A DNA stretch of 64,000 nt from NCBI GenBank assembly GCA_030549205.1, contig JAUKTV010000006.1, positions 1,754,501 to 1,818,500 on the forward strand, given 5' to 3'. Of the stretch, positions 27,692-40,315 are shown in pieces. Position 1 is the stretch's first letter. The number at the start of each line of letters is the position of its first letter. The DNA is from Apiosordaria backusii (Eukaryota; Ascomycota; Sordariomycetes; Sordariales; Lasiosphaeriaceae). A program made the translations under genes and the position numbers. The notes beneath the pieces were generated by a model. It was not told the DNA's origin. It made no database searches and saw only the letters and a list, made by a program, of their open reading frames with translations.

Positions 27692-27831
27692 TAATAGAAT
27701 GTACCGTAGCACTGCTTTAAATAGTAAGTATAAAGATAATAAATTGTAAAAGTAAGAGCTTAGCTATCTAGCTAGATATCTATAATGCCAGGTCATATGA
27801 CCTGGGAATTGTATATATCCATATCCTTGCA
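27692..27831 (-). repeat. gypsy-1 5' LTR
   Basis: 140 bp, minus orientation, starting TGCAAGG on the minus strand. It is less mutated than the copy at 347-486. It contains the perfect 18-bp palindrome CCAGGTCATATGACCTGG at 27788-27805, which is eroded in the other copy (about 442-460). Confidence 0.85.
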
Positions 27832-27836
27832 AAAGC
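27832..27836. repeat. Target-site duplication AAAGC, right copy
   Basis: Perfect match to 342-346, directly outside the LTR ending at 27831. Confidence 0.85.
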
Positions 27837-28608
27837 TATTAATAAATTAAAATCGCTATAAACTTATATAATTAAAATTATAAATAAGATACTTATATTA
27901 TTAAAAACTGAATAATTTATAGTTATAAAGTTTATTTAATTTAATAAAAGTAAAGTATTTAAACTTTTATTAAAACTTTAAAAGTATATAAATAAATCTA
28001 ACCTTTATAAATTAATAAATAAATATAAGTTTAATTTAAATTTTTAATATAAAGGTTTTAATTTAAATAATAACGACTTTAAAAAAAGAATATATAATTT
28101 AAAAATATTAAGTTAATGAATATTAAAAATAATATTAAAGTAATCTATAATTTTATTAAATATGCTATAAAGTATTTAATTATTAAATTAAAGTTTTAAA
28201 TTTTAATAAATTATTAAGAAAGTAGTTTTTAATAAATTATTAAAAAGGTAATTTATATAAATTAAATTATATAAAAGATATTAAAGTAAAAAAAATTAAA
28301 TATAAAGAAAATAAAGTAAAGACTTTAAAGGAAAAAAAGAAATCCTTAGTATTTAACTTTAGCTTTATTAAGGTAATTAAAGTAATTAAAAATAGGTTAA
28401 AAACCTTTAATTATAAAAGGATTAAGCTTATATTTAATTAATTAAGTAATTATATTATATAATTTTAAATGTTAATCGAAATATTAATAAAAATCTAAAC
28501 GTTAATTAAAATAATAGTAAAGTAAAATAAAAAAGATACTAATAAATTAAATAAATTACTTTAAAATTATACTAATATAATAAGTAAGTTTTTGAATAGT
28601 AAATAAAG
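27837..28608. other. AT-rich stretch, no gene
   Basis: Very AT-rich, with no conserved motif or frame. It resumes the flank seen at 1-346. Confidence 0.5.
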
Positions 28609-28773
28609 TATTTAATACAAAAAACTATAACATCATATTGTACATAGCCATACATACCCTGTAGAAGATATCAGAACAGTTTGTCTATACTAGCTTCTTC
28701 TTCTTATTAATTCATTTAATATAATCAATTTAATACCTATTATTATTACGCTATTTATTTATATATTAATAGT
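28609..28773 (+). repeat. Direct repeat copy 1 (possible LTR part)
   Basis: About 165 bp similar to 38717-38880. Shared segments include ACCCTGTAGA and ATAATCAATTTAATACC. The two copies bracket the gypsy-2 remains. Similarity fades outward, and neither a TG/CA boundary nor a target duplication could be fixed, so an LTR pair is likely but unproven. Confidence 0.5.
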
Positions 28774-31700
28774 AACTACAACCTTTTTTTAACTATCATT
28801 ATAGTTAAATATTAAATTACTTTAAATCTATCTAAACGTCATATTTATCCGCCTCCCTTTCTTAAGTTAAATGCTCTATTTATTTAAATATATCTACACT
28901 AGTAAATAGCCTATTCGTTCCTATCCTATTACGCTAGTAATAGATAATAACTAATATTAAATTAATAACCTATTAATCTAATTAACAGCCATTTAAATAG
29001 CTTCCGATAGTCTGCCCGTTATTATTTATTTTAATATTCTATTTAACGGTATATTAATTATTTTAATATTATAACTAAATTATATTACACTTCTATATAC
29101 CCTAATCTACTAAATAAAACGCCACTTTAACCTTTAATAATCTGTCTAATAATTAACTTAAACTTACTTTCTATTAATAAACTAAATAAAAAAAATACGC
29201 CAATAATAAGTATATAATAAAAAGCTTTATATAAATTAACTAAATTAAAAAAGACTTAACTATCTATATACTTAATACTGACTTAAAACGTACTTTATAG
29301 ATTAATTCAAATATTAATATTCTTAACTTTCTAAAAATACTAAAAGGTTAAAACAACTATACCTTATTTATTAAGTTTTTTATTAAATTCTAAAAATATA
29401 AAAACCTCTTTAAATTACCTATAATATAGGAAATAACCGTAAAATGTATAAAGAATTAAATTATCGTTGCCTTAATTGATTTAATATATTGTATTATTAA
29501 AGGCCTTAAGTAAATTTAATATTAAGTTCTTTAATTATAATTAAATACCTTACTATTATTATTAAAATTGCTTATAAAAGTATTAAATAATAACTAAACT
29601 AATAGTTAAATTAAACAAATTAATAAAGAGGTTAATTAATTATTAAATAAACTGTTAATAACCTTACTAAATATACTTTTTAATTAAATAATATAAACTA
29701 ATATAACGTATTTATTAAATTACTTACTATCTTTTTAATAGAATATCTTTATTAACTTTGAATCCTTGTTTATTAAATTACCAAACTTACTATTATAAAT
29801 AGTAATTTAAAATAAATAATTTAATATTCTTTTTAAAATATATAACTTATAATTTAAATTATTAAACGGCTTATTTAAGTAATTAACTTTAATCGAACTA
29901 TTAATATTATTATTATTTATTTATTTTTAATATTAAATAGTATCCTTTTATTAAAAGTATATAAAAAAATAGCTTATTGAATTTTTATGTATTTTACTGT
30001 TAATAAAATAAAACGTTAACTTTATTAAACACTTACTTTTATTTAAACTCTTAATAACTAATATTATTTATATATTTAACTAACTAACCTTTTAATAAAT
30101 ACTATAGTTATTAAAGAAATTACTTTTTAAATTATCGACATTACTTAACTTATAACTATAGTAATATTTAATATTACCACTATTACTTTATCTAAACCTA
30201 TAATCTTTATTTTTAATATAAACGCTATAATAAATACCTTATATACTGGATATATACTTATAAAATACTTTTATTCGTTTATAAAATAATAACTTTAAAA
30301 AACTTTAAAGTAATTTACTATATAATTATTAATTATTTTAATAATCTATTAATACTATAAGCTAAAATCTCTAATATAGATTATTAATATAATTAAAATA
30401 TAATTTTATACTAATATTTATAAAAAGCCTTATTAAATAACTTAACCTTCTACTTTATAATTAAAAAGCTATAATAATTAAATTAAAAAACAATATACCG
30501 ATTTTACTTAAAAATAAAATACTAATTTTATTAATTTATTTATAATATATAAATATACTATTTAGGAAATTATAGTTTTAAAGTTATTAAAAATAAATAT
30601 ATTCGATATTAAAATCTATTTGATCTTTAAAACTAATTAATTAATTAAATACTTTATTTAATTCTCTGATTATTCCTTTAAACAATCTATATATTAAAAA
30701 TAAAGTAAAAGTATTTAATAGAATAATTAATCGATATTAAATACTTAATTTACAGCCCTCTTCCTTATATTAATAATATAATCGATAAACTATTAATAAT
30801 ACTAATTAAATAGTTTAAAACTAATGAATATTTTAAGATTTAATAATACTAGCTTTAAAAGTAAATATTTAAAGCTTTAATACCAAAAGATAAGTAAGAA
30901 TAAAAAGTAAATAAAGAATTAAATAAAGAATTAAATAAGGAATTAAAGGTAAAGGTAATTAAAATAATATATATAAAAGTAAATAAAGTAATAAATATAA
31001 TAATAGATTTAAAAATAAAATTAAAAATAAAGCTAATAATAAAAGTAAAAGTCTATATAACTTATTTTAATAGCTAAATCCTACTATAATAATAAGGGTA
31101 TTCGAATGCTTAACTAAAGTAACCGAATAAAATAATATTAATAACTTATATTACATTAATAATAAAAACAAATAATATAAAGACTTACTAACTAAAAGCC
31201 TTAAAATGTTAAATATTTTTATCTTACTGATTATAATAATAATAATAAAAAAACAACTAAAAAAGGTAAATACTAAGTCTTTAAAATAATCGAACTATTT
31301 ATCGATTTAATTAAAAATATAATAATAAACCTAATAAAAAGAAATATATTTAAGGAAAAAATCTACTTATTATTATATAATAACATAATAAAGTAGTATA
31401 TATATAAGCTTTTTATATAAAATAGAAAATTTCTTAAAGAAAATATAGAATATTAAATATATATACTATTAAACTATTTTAATATATCTTAATATATTAC
31501 TATTTAAAAGCTTCTTAAATATATATATATTAAAGAATTAACAAAATAAAGTAAACCGATTAAAAAATACATAATAATAAAAGTACAATTTATAAAGGCA
31601 ATTAAAACCTATAATATAAACTAAATTAAAAATTAAATTTTTAACAGTATCTATTTTAATTTACACTAACTTCTTTAACCCTCTAAATAAAAGTTACTAT

Positions 31701-33535
31701 TCTAATATCTTATTTATCTCGATAATAAAGCTAAATACTATATTAAAGCAATCTAACTTACCCTACTACCTTATAAAAATCGACTCCTTATAGTTAATAT
31801 AATATTAAAAATCTATATTTATAAGATTAAAATTATTAAAAGAAAAAATCCTAATCCAATATATCCTAATTTTAATAATTATATTAAAATATATTAATTT
31901 AAAAAAGGTAATTAATATAATAATAGCACTTATAGTAATTTTTATAATTATACTTAATATCATAATTTTAATAATTATAATAATTATTAATATAATAGAA
32001 ATTATTCTTTTATTAAAAATTTTTCCTTTTATAAAATTTTTTTCTTATATAGACTTTATTTACTTAATAGAAACTACTTTTAATCTTTTAAACGTAATAG
32101 CTGTTAATTTAAATATATTAATAAAGGTAAATAAAAATGCTATCGATATTTTAATAAAGGCTACTATAAAATATATTATTAAATTAAAAATAATATTAAT
32201 AATTATTAAACTAATAAGTAAGATATTACTTTAAATAATTCCAATAGTGCTAATTAAAAGAAAGATCTTTAAGAATTTAGTTTTTTATTATTAAATAAAT
32301 AAGATAAGGACTATATAATAAATTATAGTTTAAATAAAAAGCTTACTAACGTTAATAATAATAATATATTTATTTACCTTTCTATACTAATTAAAAGTAA
32401 TAAATATATTAATTATTAATAAACCTGGATTAAAATCTTTTATAAAAATAATAAATAGTAATATAAATACTATAATAAGATTTTTTGAAATTATGTTAAG
32501 CTACTATTGTATATATATTTAATATATTATAGTTTATAAAAAAAACTTAATAAACTATTTAAAAATGATAAGCTATTTTAATTTTTATTATAACCGTATA
32601 TTAAAGATATTAAATTTAATTTAAATACTCTTTTAAAGCCTTAAATAAAAAGAATATTTAAATTAATAAAAGTTAACTTACTTTAAAAATTAACTTTAAA
32701 ATTCTATAAACTGTCCCTTTTTAAAAATTAATAAAAACCTTAATATCTTATTTTAAAAATAGACTATACTTATATTATATAACTACTTATTTTAAAGTAA
32801 ATTATCGATATTAAATTAACTTTTTATAAATTAAAACTATAGTTTATTAAGAATTCCTATTATTAAATACTAATATAAATAACTTTATAATGTAATTAAC
32901 TAATAATATATTTAAATATAAACTATTTTATAATTATAATAAATAAAGCTTAGTTTAAATAAATATATTTTAATATAAAGATTAAATAAGAAATTAAGGA
33001 AATTATAAAAAGAATTATCAAAAGGTTAAACCTTTTAAATATAATAAATATTAATATATATATCCTTAATATAATTAACAGCTTACTTTATATTAATAAG
33101 TTCCTAATTTATATCTTACTAACCTTCGAATTAACTCTAAATATATTACTTAATATAGATTTTTTAAAAGCTAATAAAATATATACTAATTATATTATTA
33201 AACTAATTATATTTAATATATATAAAAATATAACTACTATATTTAAATCGATAATTAAGTATACTTTAATATTTTAAAAAATAGTAGTAAAAGATCAGAT
33301 ATCCATTTTACTTTAAACTACTATACTAGTCTAAATTCTATATAAAAATCTTCCTAAAATAAATAAAAGGGATTATATATTTTATATAAAACTAAATAAA
33401 GCCTATAACGTAACTTTTAATAATAGCTCTTTATATATTATCTTTATAACTAATAATACTGATTAACTAATAATAACATATTACCATTAATGCATTAATA
33501 AGATTAAAAAATATATAGAAGATAGATATATAATA
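28774..33535 (+). pseudogene. gypsy-2 gag and protease remnants
   Basis: AT-rich plus-strand remains. A gag-like stretch can be read around 31.2-32.1 kb. A retropepsin-like stretch reads around 33.05-33.25 kb, with the pattern LLNIDFLKANKIYTNY. Everything is broken by stops. The reverse transcriptase that should follow the protease is not present before the copia-3 junction at 33536. The 28.8-30.9 kb part shows no recognisable domain. Confidence 0.45.
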
Positions 33536-34401
33536 TGTTAAACTAGGTTCCTGTGAAGCCTAAGTTTACAGTAGGTGGCTGCTATTATACTATGTGGTGG
33601 AAGCTTCCTAATACTTGACCTACAGGCCAAGTATGAGGGAAAAGAAAGCCTACCCGTTAGCTACCCGGCACTTGCCCGGCACCTTACTTCACTGCAGGGC
33701 TATTTAAAGGCCTACATTCTACTAACCAGTAGGCCAAACTGCCTGTAATTTTATATTCAGGCTACTAAGGCCTATTACTATAGGCAGTATAAGTAGCCTA
33801 ACCCTAACCCTACGATGACCTGTACTTTAGGTTAAAGGTGCTGGGTTTCGCAGCCCTTTTGTATAGCCGTAAGTCGATTATTAAAAAGCTGTAAACTACG
33901 CTAACTTAATTGCCTAAAAGACCTGTAGCTAACTACTGGACTAGCTAAATTGGCCTAAAATTAGTAAGCCTATAGTTAAGTAGGTATATTATTACTATAC
34001 TAAATTATAGGCTAATAGGCCTTATAAGTCTAGAGCTATAGAAGGCTTAGCAAATAGTTTATAGGGCTTAGTAAACCTTAGGGTCAACTAAACTGTACTC
34101 TAGCCTATTTACTTACTAAGGTATATAAGGCACCATACATTAGTCAGTAGATATATAGTAAAGGTCAAGTACAAACCCTATTATAAAGATTATTATAGTG
34201 GATTTATAAAAGGTTAGTACTATAATACAAATTATTTACTTACTATATTTCTATTCTATAGTACCTACAAGGTACTATATTCTAGTACCCTAATACTAAG
34301 CTATAGGTATTATATATAAAACTTTTACTATGCTATAAGCTAGTATATAAGCTCTAATTATAGAGCCCTTAGGCCTGTAATTAGCTATACCTATTCTAAT
34401 A
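33536..34401 (+). repeat. copia-3 LTR with extra hairpin
   Basis: 866 bp, starting TGTTAAACTAGG with the original TG kept. Compared with the other LTRs it has an extra segment that includes a near-perfect 22-bp palindrome at 33612-33633 (arms TACTTG and CAAGTA). Confidence 0.8.
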
Positions 34402-34878
34402 GGTTATAAACTTAGAAGATACCTAATTAGATTATAGGCCTATAAGCTTAGGTTTAAAGCCTTCTATAAATAATAGCTTAGGCTACTGTAGACTGTACTA
34501 TAAGTAAGCTATAAAATTACTGATTTTTAAAGCTTACCTATCGAGGTAAGGTTTTAAAGCAAAGACTAAGCTTGCCTTACCTTTATTAGGTTTTCCGGAG
34601 GCCTATAAAGGTTTAAATTTACATCCGCTACTAAATTTATTTTACTATAAAGTATATAAAAATTAGGCTTAATAGGGTATTAAAGGCCTGTAAACTATAA
34701 GCTTATAAAAACTAAAAATAGCATTCTTACTTTAACCTTAGCTAGGTAGGTAGTTCTATAAAATCTAGAGTAGGTAAAAAGTAAGAAGGAATAGACCTTT
34801 TTAGCTACTATTACTATTAGTGGTTATAATATTTTACTATATAAAATAGAGCCTATTCTTTAAGGCTCTTAAGTGCTT
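33536..34878 (+). mobile_element. Truncated copia copy (copia-3): 5' LTR plus leader
   Basis: The full LTR (33536-34401) is followed by the half-tRNA primer site and about 475 bp homologous to copia-2 17964-18440. The homology stops near 34878 in gypsy integrase-side sequence. No 3' LTR is present and no duplication is visible. The outer LTR third (33.54-33.72 kb) keeps many G and C bases. Confidence 0.8.
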
Positions 34879-36440
34879 TATATAAACTATGATAAATAAC
34901 GATTTTAAAGTAAAATTAATAAAGGGCTATTAATAAAATAAAAAATATACTGCTATTATCTTATTTATCTTAAAGTATAAAGAAAAAACCAGATTATAAA
35001 AGAAGAAAGGCAAGTTAACTTTATTTATATTAGGATATCCTTTTAAATTAAAAAACAATATTCTCTATTATATGTTAAAAAATAAACCGCCTTATTTATA
35101 TATCCTTAAAAATTGCCTATAAAATATTTTAAAAGTAATATATAATAATAACTATTACATTAACTATTAGTAAATAGCTAAAGTACTATAAAGATATAAT
35201 ATTACTTAAATAACTAAAGTAATTAAGAAGTATATTAAGTATTATTTAATTTATATTTATAATCTTATATTTAAAGTTAAATCATTTAATAAATTAAATT
35301 TAATAAATTTAAAACCAGTTTCTAAATATACTATTTATATTAACTTTATTATTATTTTACTAATTATTAGGTTATTTAAAATATAGATAATGCTACTTAT
35401 AGGCTTTAATGCTATAATAATAGTAATAAGACAGTATAATAAAAAGATAATTTTAATCCTTAATAATATAAAATAAATAATTAAAAAATAGCCCTATTAT
35501 TTTATTATAAAATTATAATATAGTAATTAAGGATTTCCTTTTAAAATTATTTTAAAGAAAGATTTTAAATTTATAAATAAACTATAATAAAGGATATTTA
35601 AAGTAATACAAGCCAAACTATAAATAACTAACGCTTGGTATCCTAAAGGAAATAAGGCGTTAAAATATAAAAATTAGAACGTCGAGATCGCTATTAGATT
35701 TTATATTATAATAGATTAAAATATACTGTAATTAAATATTTTACTAGCTTTATAATACTATTTAAATATAGTATATTTATTAGTTTTTAGAATATTATTA
35801 ACTGAGTTAACATTAAGATTTAAACTGAAATTAATTATAGATTTAAACCTTCATACTATAATAAGTACTAAAGTAATAATATAGTATTTATTATATAAAG
35901 AAAAAGTTAAGGCAGTAATAATATATATTACAGTTAATAATAAAATATATTATAATAAAAAAAGACTTTATATATTTTCAAAAATGATAATATAGTATAT
36001 TTAAAATTATATTATAAATATATACTCCTTAATAAGCCGTTTAAGAAGTATTTATAATAAAGGACCAAGCTATTTAAAGTTATAAAAAAATATAGAGATT
36101 TAATATATAAACTTAAGCTTTTAATAAATTAAAGAATGTACTTAATAGTTTTAATAATTTAATTAGTTTTAATACCGGAAGGCTTAAATTTATATAATAG
36201 GTTACTTAGAACTTTAAGTAAGGTAATTTAAATAAAAGAAGGTAATAAGTTATTTAAAATAAATAACATTAAAGTAAAATATATTATATAAAAAATTAAA
36301 AAGCTAAAGATAGAATATTTAATATTATAAAAAGGATATAATAAAAGCTATAGTAAATAATAGTATAAAATAGTTTTATTAAAGACAGTGTTAAATATAG
36401 TATATAAATATAAGTTATAGTATTTATTTAAAGAAAATAA
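34879..36440 (+). pseudogene. gypsy-2 integrase and chromodomain remnant
   Basis: The integrase core remnant reads around 35.5-35.7 kb: a KDFKF-type block where SDRDPKF is usual, then NAWYPKGN, then NVEIAIRFY. The integrase C-terminal part follows at 35.75-36.2 kb (LTLRFKLKLIIDLN). At about 36.27-36.40 kb a chromodomain-like YLIL-x-KGYNKSYS stretch is visible, so the element belongs to the chromovirus branch of Ty3/gypsy. Multiple stops; not functional. Confidence 0.7.
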
Positions 36441-36799
36441 ACTTACTAAAGAACTTAAGAAAAAAAAACACCTACTTAAAAAAAAGAAATAAACTTAATA
36501 GTATTAAATAAGGTATTAAATAGTTAAAGTAAGGAGGTTGTAGTTATATTAAAAATTAATATTGAAGTAGTTATTAAAAACAAAAGGCTAAATTAATCTG
36601 ACAGTAAATTAAGGTTAATAAATAACTTATAAAGAAAAAGTATAAACTTTAAATAACTTATTAACTTAAAAGTTTACAAAATTTTTAAAATAATTTATAA
36701 TATAAATAATAATTATTAATAATATTAACCTTATATTTAACCTTTTAAATTTTCTAACCTTTTCTTATACTTTATACTTCTTTATTATACTTATTAAAA

Positions 36800-38560
36800 T
36801 TACAACTTTATTACTAAATTTTAATTTAATTAAACTGCCTTTAATAAAATGACCTATTTAAATACTTAATAAAATACTACCTATTAAAATATCGCCTTTA
36901 TAAAAGCTATTTATTTAATTTATTAAAACCCTTTACTATTATAAGTAACCTTTTAAAATTAATAAATAAGTCGTTTCTATCGCTATTAAAAAAGACCTAA
37001 TTTAAAAAACAAACCTATTATATAATTAATAACCTATTAAATTAAATTTATTAAAAAAAACCTTAATATTACTTTTATTAAAGTAACTTTTATAAAGCTA
37101 AATCCTAATACCGCTTTTATTAAACTAACCCCTATTAAAAAAAATCTAACTATAATTATATTTATAAAGTTTAACTTTATTATTACTTTAATTAAATTAA
37201 CCTCTATTAAGAAGGTTTTAACTATAAATATTCCGATTAAAAAAGCTTTAATTATAAATATTCTAATTAAAAAAGCTTAAATTATAAATACTATAATTAA
37301 AAAGGCTTTAATGAAAAGTATAATGATTAATAAGGTTTCAGTAATAAATACTTTAATTAAAGTCGGGAATAAAATTATTAAAGTTAATTTAATAAATTAT
37401 TTAATCCTTATTACTAACGGTAAAAAGATTAAGTTTGAATTTACTATATATAAGATTGTAATATTTATTAAAAAGTACTTTTTTAATTTAAATAAAATTA
37501 ACTTTAAATATATAGTATATATATTATTTTTAAATAAATTAATAAATAGTATGTTTATATTTTATAAAAAGACTTATAAGAGTTTCGAAAAGTTTAAATT
37601 AAAGATAGTTAAAAAAAAGGACCTTTAAGTTTAAAAAGACATTATATTTATTCTATATATCCTTTTTAAAAAAAGCTTTATTACTTTATAAATTAATAAT
37701 AAAAAATAAATCCCGCTATAAATCTATAAGTTAGTAAAAACCTATATACTATTTATATATATAAAAGTTAATACTATTTACTATCGGTTTTAAAAGGATA
37801 TATACCTTAATAATAAAAGCTAGGTTTAAAAATATATATAAAAGCCTATTAATAAATAAAAAAGAATCCTCTTTACCTTTATAACATTTTAAAGTAAAGT
37901 TATCAATAATAAAGATATTAAACAGTTTATTAAATAAATTATTAACCTTACTTAATAACCTATTAAAATTAGCGCTATTAATATTAAATTTAAAGTTATT
38001 AAAAATTAAATTAATCTATTTAAAAGTAAGGGTAAATATATTAAATAGTTAATTAGCTAAAAGTAATAGAACAATAATAAAAAATAAGTTATTAATAAAT
38101 AAAAAAATAATAATAAATAAAATAATAATAAATAATATACTAATAAATAAAATATTAATAAATAATATACTAATAAGTAAAGTATTAATAAATAATATAT
38201 CGACTATAATTAAAATAATAATAATAATATCTTTTTTATAATGCTAACTATAAATAAGTTATATAAGCTTATTAATAAATTATTAGCAATAGTTAATATT
38301 GTAAGTATTAATAATAAAAAAATAAAAATAATAATAAATCTTCTTAAAAAATAAGAAGAAATAATTAAATAGTAAAATAGCTAAATTATTAAAATAAAAA
38401 AGGAAATCGAAGAAATAAAAAATAATATAAAAGAGATAATAAATATAATTACTATATTAAGAAAGAAAGGTTAGAATAAAGTAATAGTATTATATAATAT
38501 TATATATTTATATAAAAAATATATTATATAAATATTATATAATTAATATATAAAAAGGAA
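36800..38560 (+). pseudogene. gag-like remnant, includes 105-codon open frame at 37311-37628
   Basis: A long, mostly stop-poor stretch of Lys/Ile/Asn-rich codons. The open piece at 37311-37628 and the sequence after it (INKFNFKYIVYIL, then FYKKTYKSFEK, then a region near 37.75-37.85 kb) resemble the order of a retrotransposon gag capsid. A repetitive AATAAA-rich tract at 38.04-38.22 kb encodes Asn/Lys/Gln repeats. The open frame is a decayed gag piece, not a gene. It is unusual that gag-like sequence lies downstream of an integrase, so it may belong to another element. Confidence 0.4.
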
Positions 38561-38716
38561 ATATTCAGGATTTGTTTATAAAGCTTTAGCCTTGGTAAAA
38601 AGCATACTGTTTAAAAATAAAGGAGGGTATTTTTTAATTAATATAGTAATAGATAAATAAATAAAAAATAATTAAGCATTTGCTATATCGGAACAATATG
38701 TTTTTGTCTTAACCCG

Positions 38717-38880
38717 AGGTATTAATATGAAAAACTATGACATTATATTATATATAGCTATATATACCCTGTAGAGGATATTAAAACAGCTTATTTATAC
38801 TAACTTTTTCTTTTTATTAATCAATTTAATATAATCAATTTAATACCTATTATTATTACACTGTTTGTTTGTATGTTAGT
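38717..38880 (+). repeat. Direct repeat copy 2 (possible LTR part)
   Basis: About 165 bp matching 28609-28773, with mostly C/T and G/A differences. A purine tract AAAGGAGGG lies about 90 bp upstream (38618-38627). If that is the primer, the LTR would start near 38628, but the matching extra 90 bp cannot be found beside the left copy. Confidence 0.5.
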
Positions 38881-39186
38881 ATTAATGTTTAATTCAAATT
38901 AAAATAGATTTAACCTCTATTTAAAGATATAATAAAGTATATTATTATTAATATACTATAAAACTTTATTAAAAAAAAATAAACGTTTAAACTAATAGGA
39001 TTTTAAAAGTAATTTAAATAATTTAAATATTAAACTATAAACTTAATAATATTTTATAATAATAATAATTAAATATAATAATTTTAAAAGGCTATATAAA
39101 TATCTAAATTATTATTTAATAAACTATAAAAGCAGTTACCTTTATAAATATAAATCTATTTATTAATATAATAAAGTAAATCTTAA

Positions 39187-39487
39187 TATTAATTTTAATT
39201 TAAATATATATTATAGTAATTAAAATATTAACCTTAACTAATATACTTATAATATCTATTATTATTTAAATAAAAGCTGAAATATTAACCTTAATTAATA
39301 TACTTATAATATTTGTTATTATTTAAATAAAAGTTAAAATATTAATTTTAACTAATATACTTATAATATTTATTATTACTTAAATGGTAATTAAAATATT
39401 AACTTTAATTAACTTACCTCTAATATCTATTACTATTTAAATAATAATTAAAACGTTAACTTTATTTAATATACTTCTGATATTTAA
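39187..39487. repeat. 57-bp tandem repeat, about five units
   Basis: Head-to-tail degenerate units with ACTTATAAT anchors at 39245, 39302 and 39359 (exact 57-bp period) and weaker anchors at 39412 and 39473. Each unit also holds AAATATTAACCTTAA-like and TATTATTTAAATAA-like segments. Confidence 0.7.
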
Positions 39488-39594
39488 AGTAATAAAAAGA
39501 AAGTAAAATAAAGATAAATATAATAAAAAAAGCTTAATTAAAAAGGGATAAATAGAGATTTAAGAAATTATCGATTTAACAATTAAAGATAAAG

Positions 39595-39740
39595 ATTTAA
39601 CTTTAATTTAAAATAAAGCTTTAATATTAATTTAAAATAAAGTTTTAGATTTAACTTAAAATAAACTTTTAAATTTAATTTTAAATAAACTTATAACTTT
39701 AAATTAAAATAGAGCTTTAATTTCGGTTTAAAATATACTA
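39595..39740. repeat. Short degenerate tandem repeat, 24-28 bp
   Basis: Successive units of the form AAATAAAGCTTTAATATTAATTT, with variants in the central A/T run. Low complexity, with no coding sense. Confidence 0.5.
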
Positions 39741-40171
39741 ATTTAATTCTAATAAAGTAAAAACGTAATACTGAAAGACTGAATAATAGAAAGTTAAGAT
39801 AATTTAATAAATATAATAGTAAGTAAATAAAGAGAATAGAAAGTAATAGTAAATAAGTTAAATAAAGAGAAAGAAAAAAAAAGGAAGTAAAGTTAAATAA
39901 ATATAAACATTTCTTTACTTTATTATGATAATTATTTTTTTCCTTTATTATTATAAATAAAGCTTTAAAGTAAGCGATAAGTATAGGTATTATTATAAAT
40001 AGTAGGTTATAGAATTTAATAGATATAATATTAAAGAGGGTTATTATAATAGGTTATAAAGGAATTAGCTATTATTATTTATAAGTTAAGGAATTTAATA
40101 AATATAGTTCTAAATATTAATAAATATAGTTATTAATAGGTTATACTATCAGGAGGTAGTAATTTATTTTT

Positions 40172-40315
40172 AAAAGGAGGTATTATTATAGAAGGATATG
40201 GGGATATACAAGGATCTATATACGTATATATATAGCCACTTCTTATACAATAGATATAGAATTAATCAATCATTATATAACCAATATCGGAGTACCACTG
40301 TATGACCTCGCAACA
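40172..40315 (+). repeat. LTR-like end with polypurine tract
   Basis: AAAAGGAGG at 40172-40180 is followed by a 135-bp segment (40181-40315) that starts TATTATTATAG (possible RIP form of TG) and ends CGCAACA. This is the layout of a gypsy 3' end with the element body to the left. No partner LTR was found in the window. Confidence 0.4.

Larger units (their letters stand above)
347..27831 (-). mobile_element. RIP-degraded Ty3/gypsy retrotransposon (gypsy-1) with two nested copia elements
   Basis: It is bounded by two 140-bp direct repeats (347-486 and 27692-27831) and a perfect AAAGC target duplication. The minus strand between them carries degraded gypsy reverse transcriptase, RNase H and integrase. 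Subtracting copia-1 (6524-14124) and copia-2 (17170-25687 plus its duplication) leaves about 11.4 kb, large for a gypsy element, so other unrecognised insertions are possible. Base composition and the pattern of missense and stop changes fit RIP. The element cannot be functional. Confidence 0.85.

Noticed and set aside
37311..37628. 105-codon open frame as an independent gene
   Set aside because: It continues, with stops, into gag-like sequence on both sides and looks like a surviving piece of a decayed frame.
39187..39487. CRISPR-like regularly spaced repeats
   Set aside because: The repeats are contiguous without unique spacers, and the DNA is eukaryotic.
1..40000. Mitochondrial DNA or a mitochondrial insertion, because of the high AT content
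   Set aside because: The sequence is made of LTR retrotransposons with target duplications and RIP-type changes, and no mitochondrial gene or RNA was recognised.
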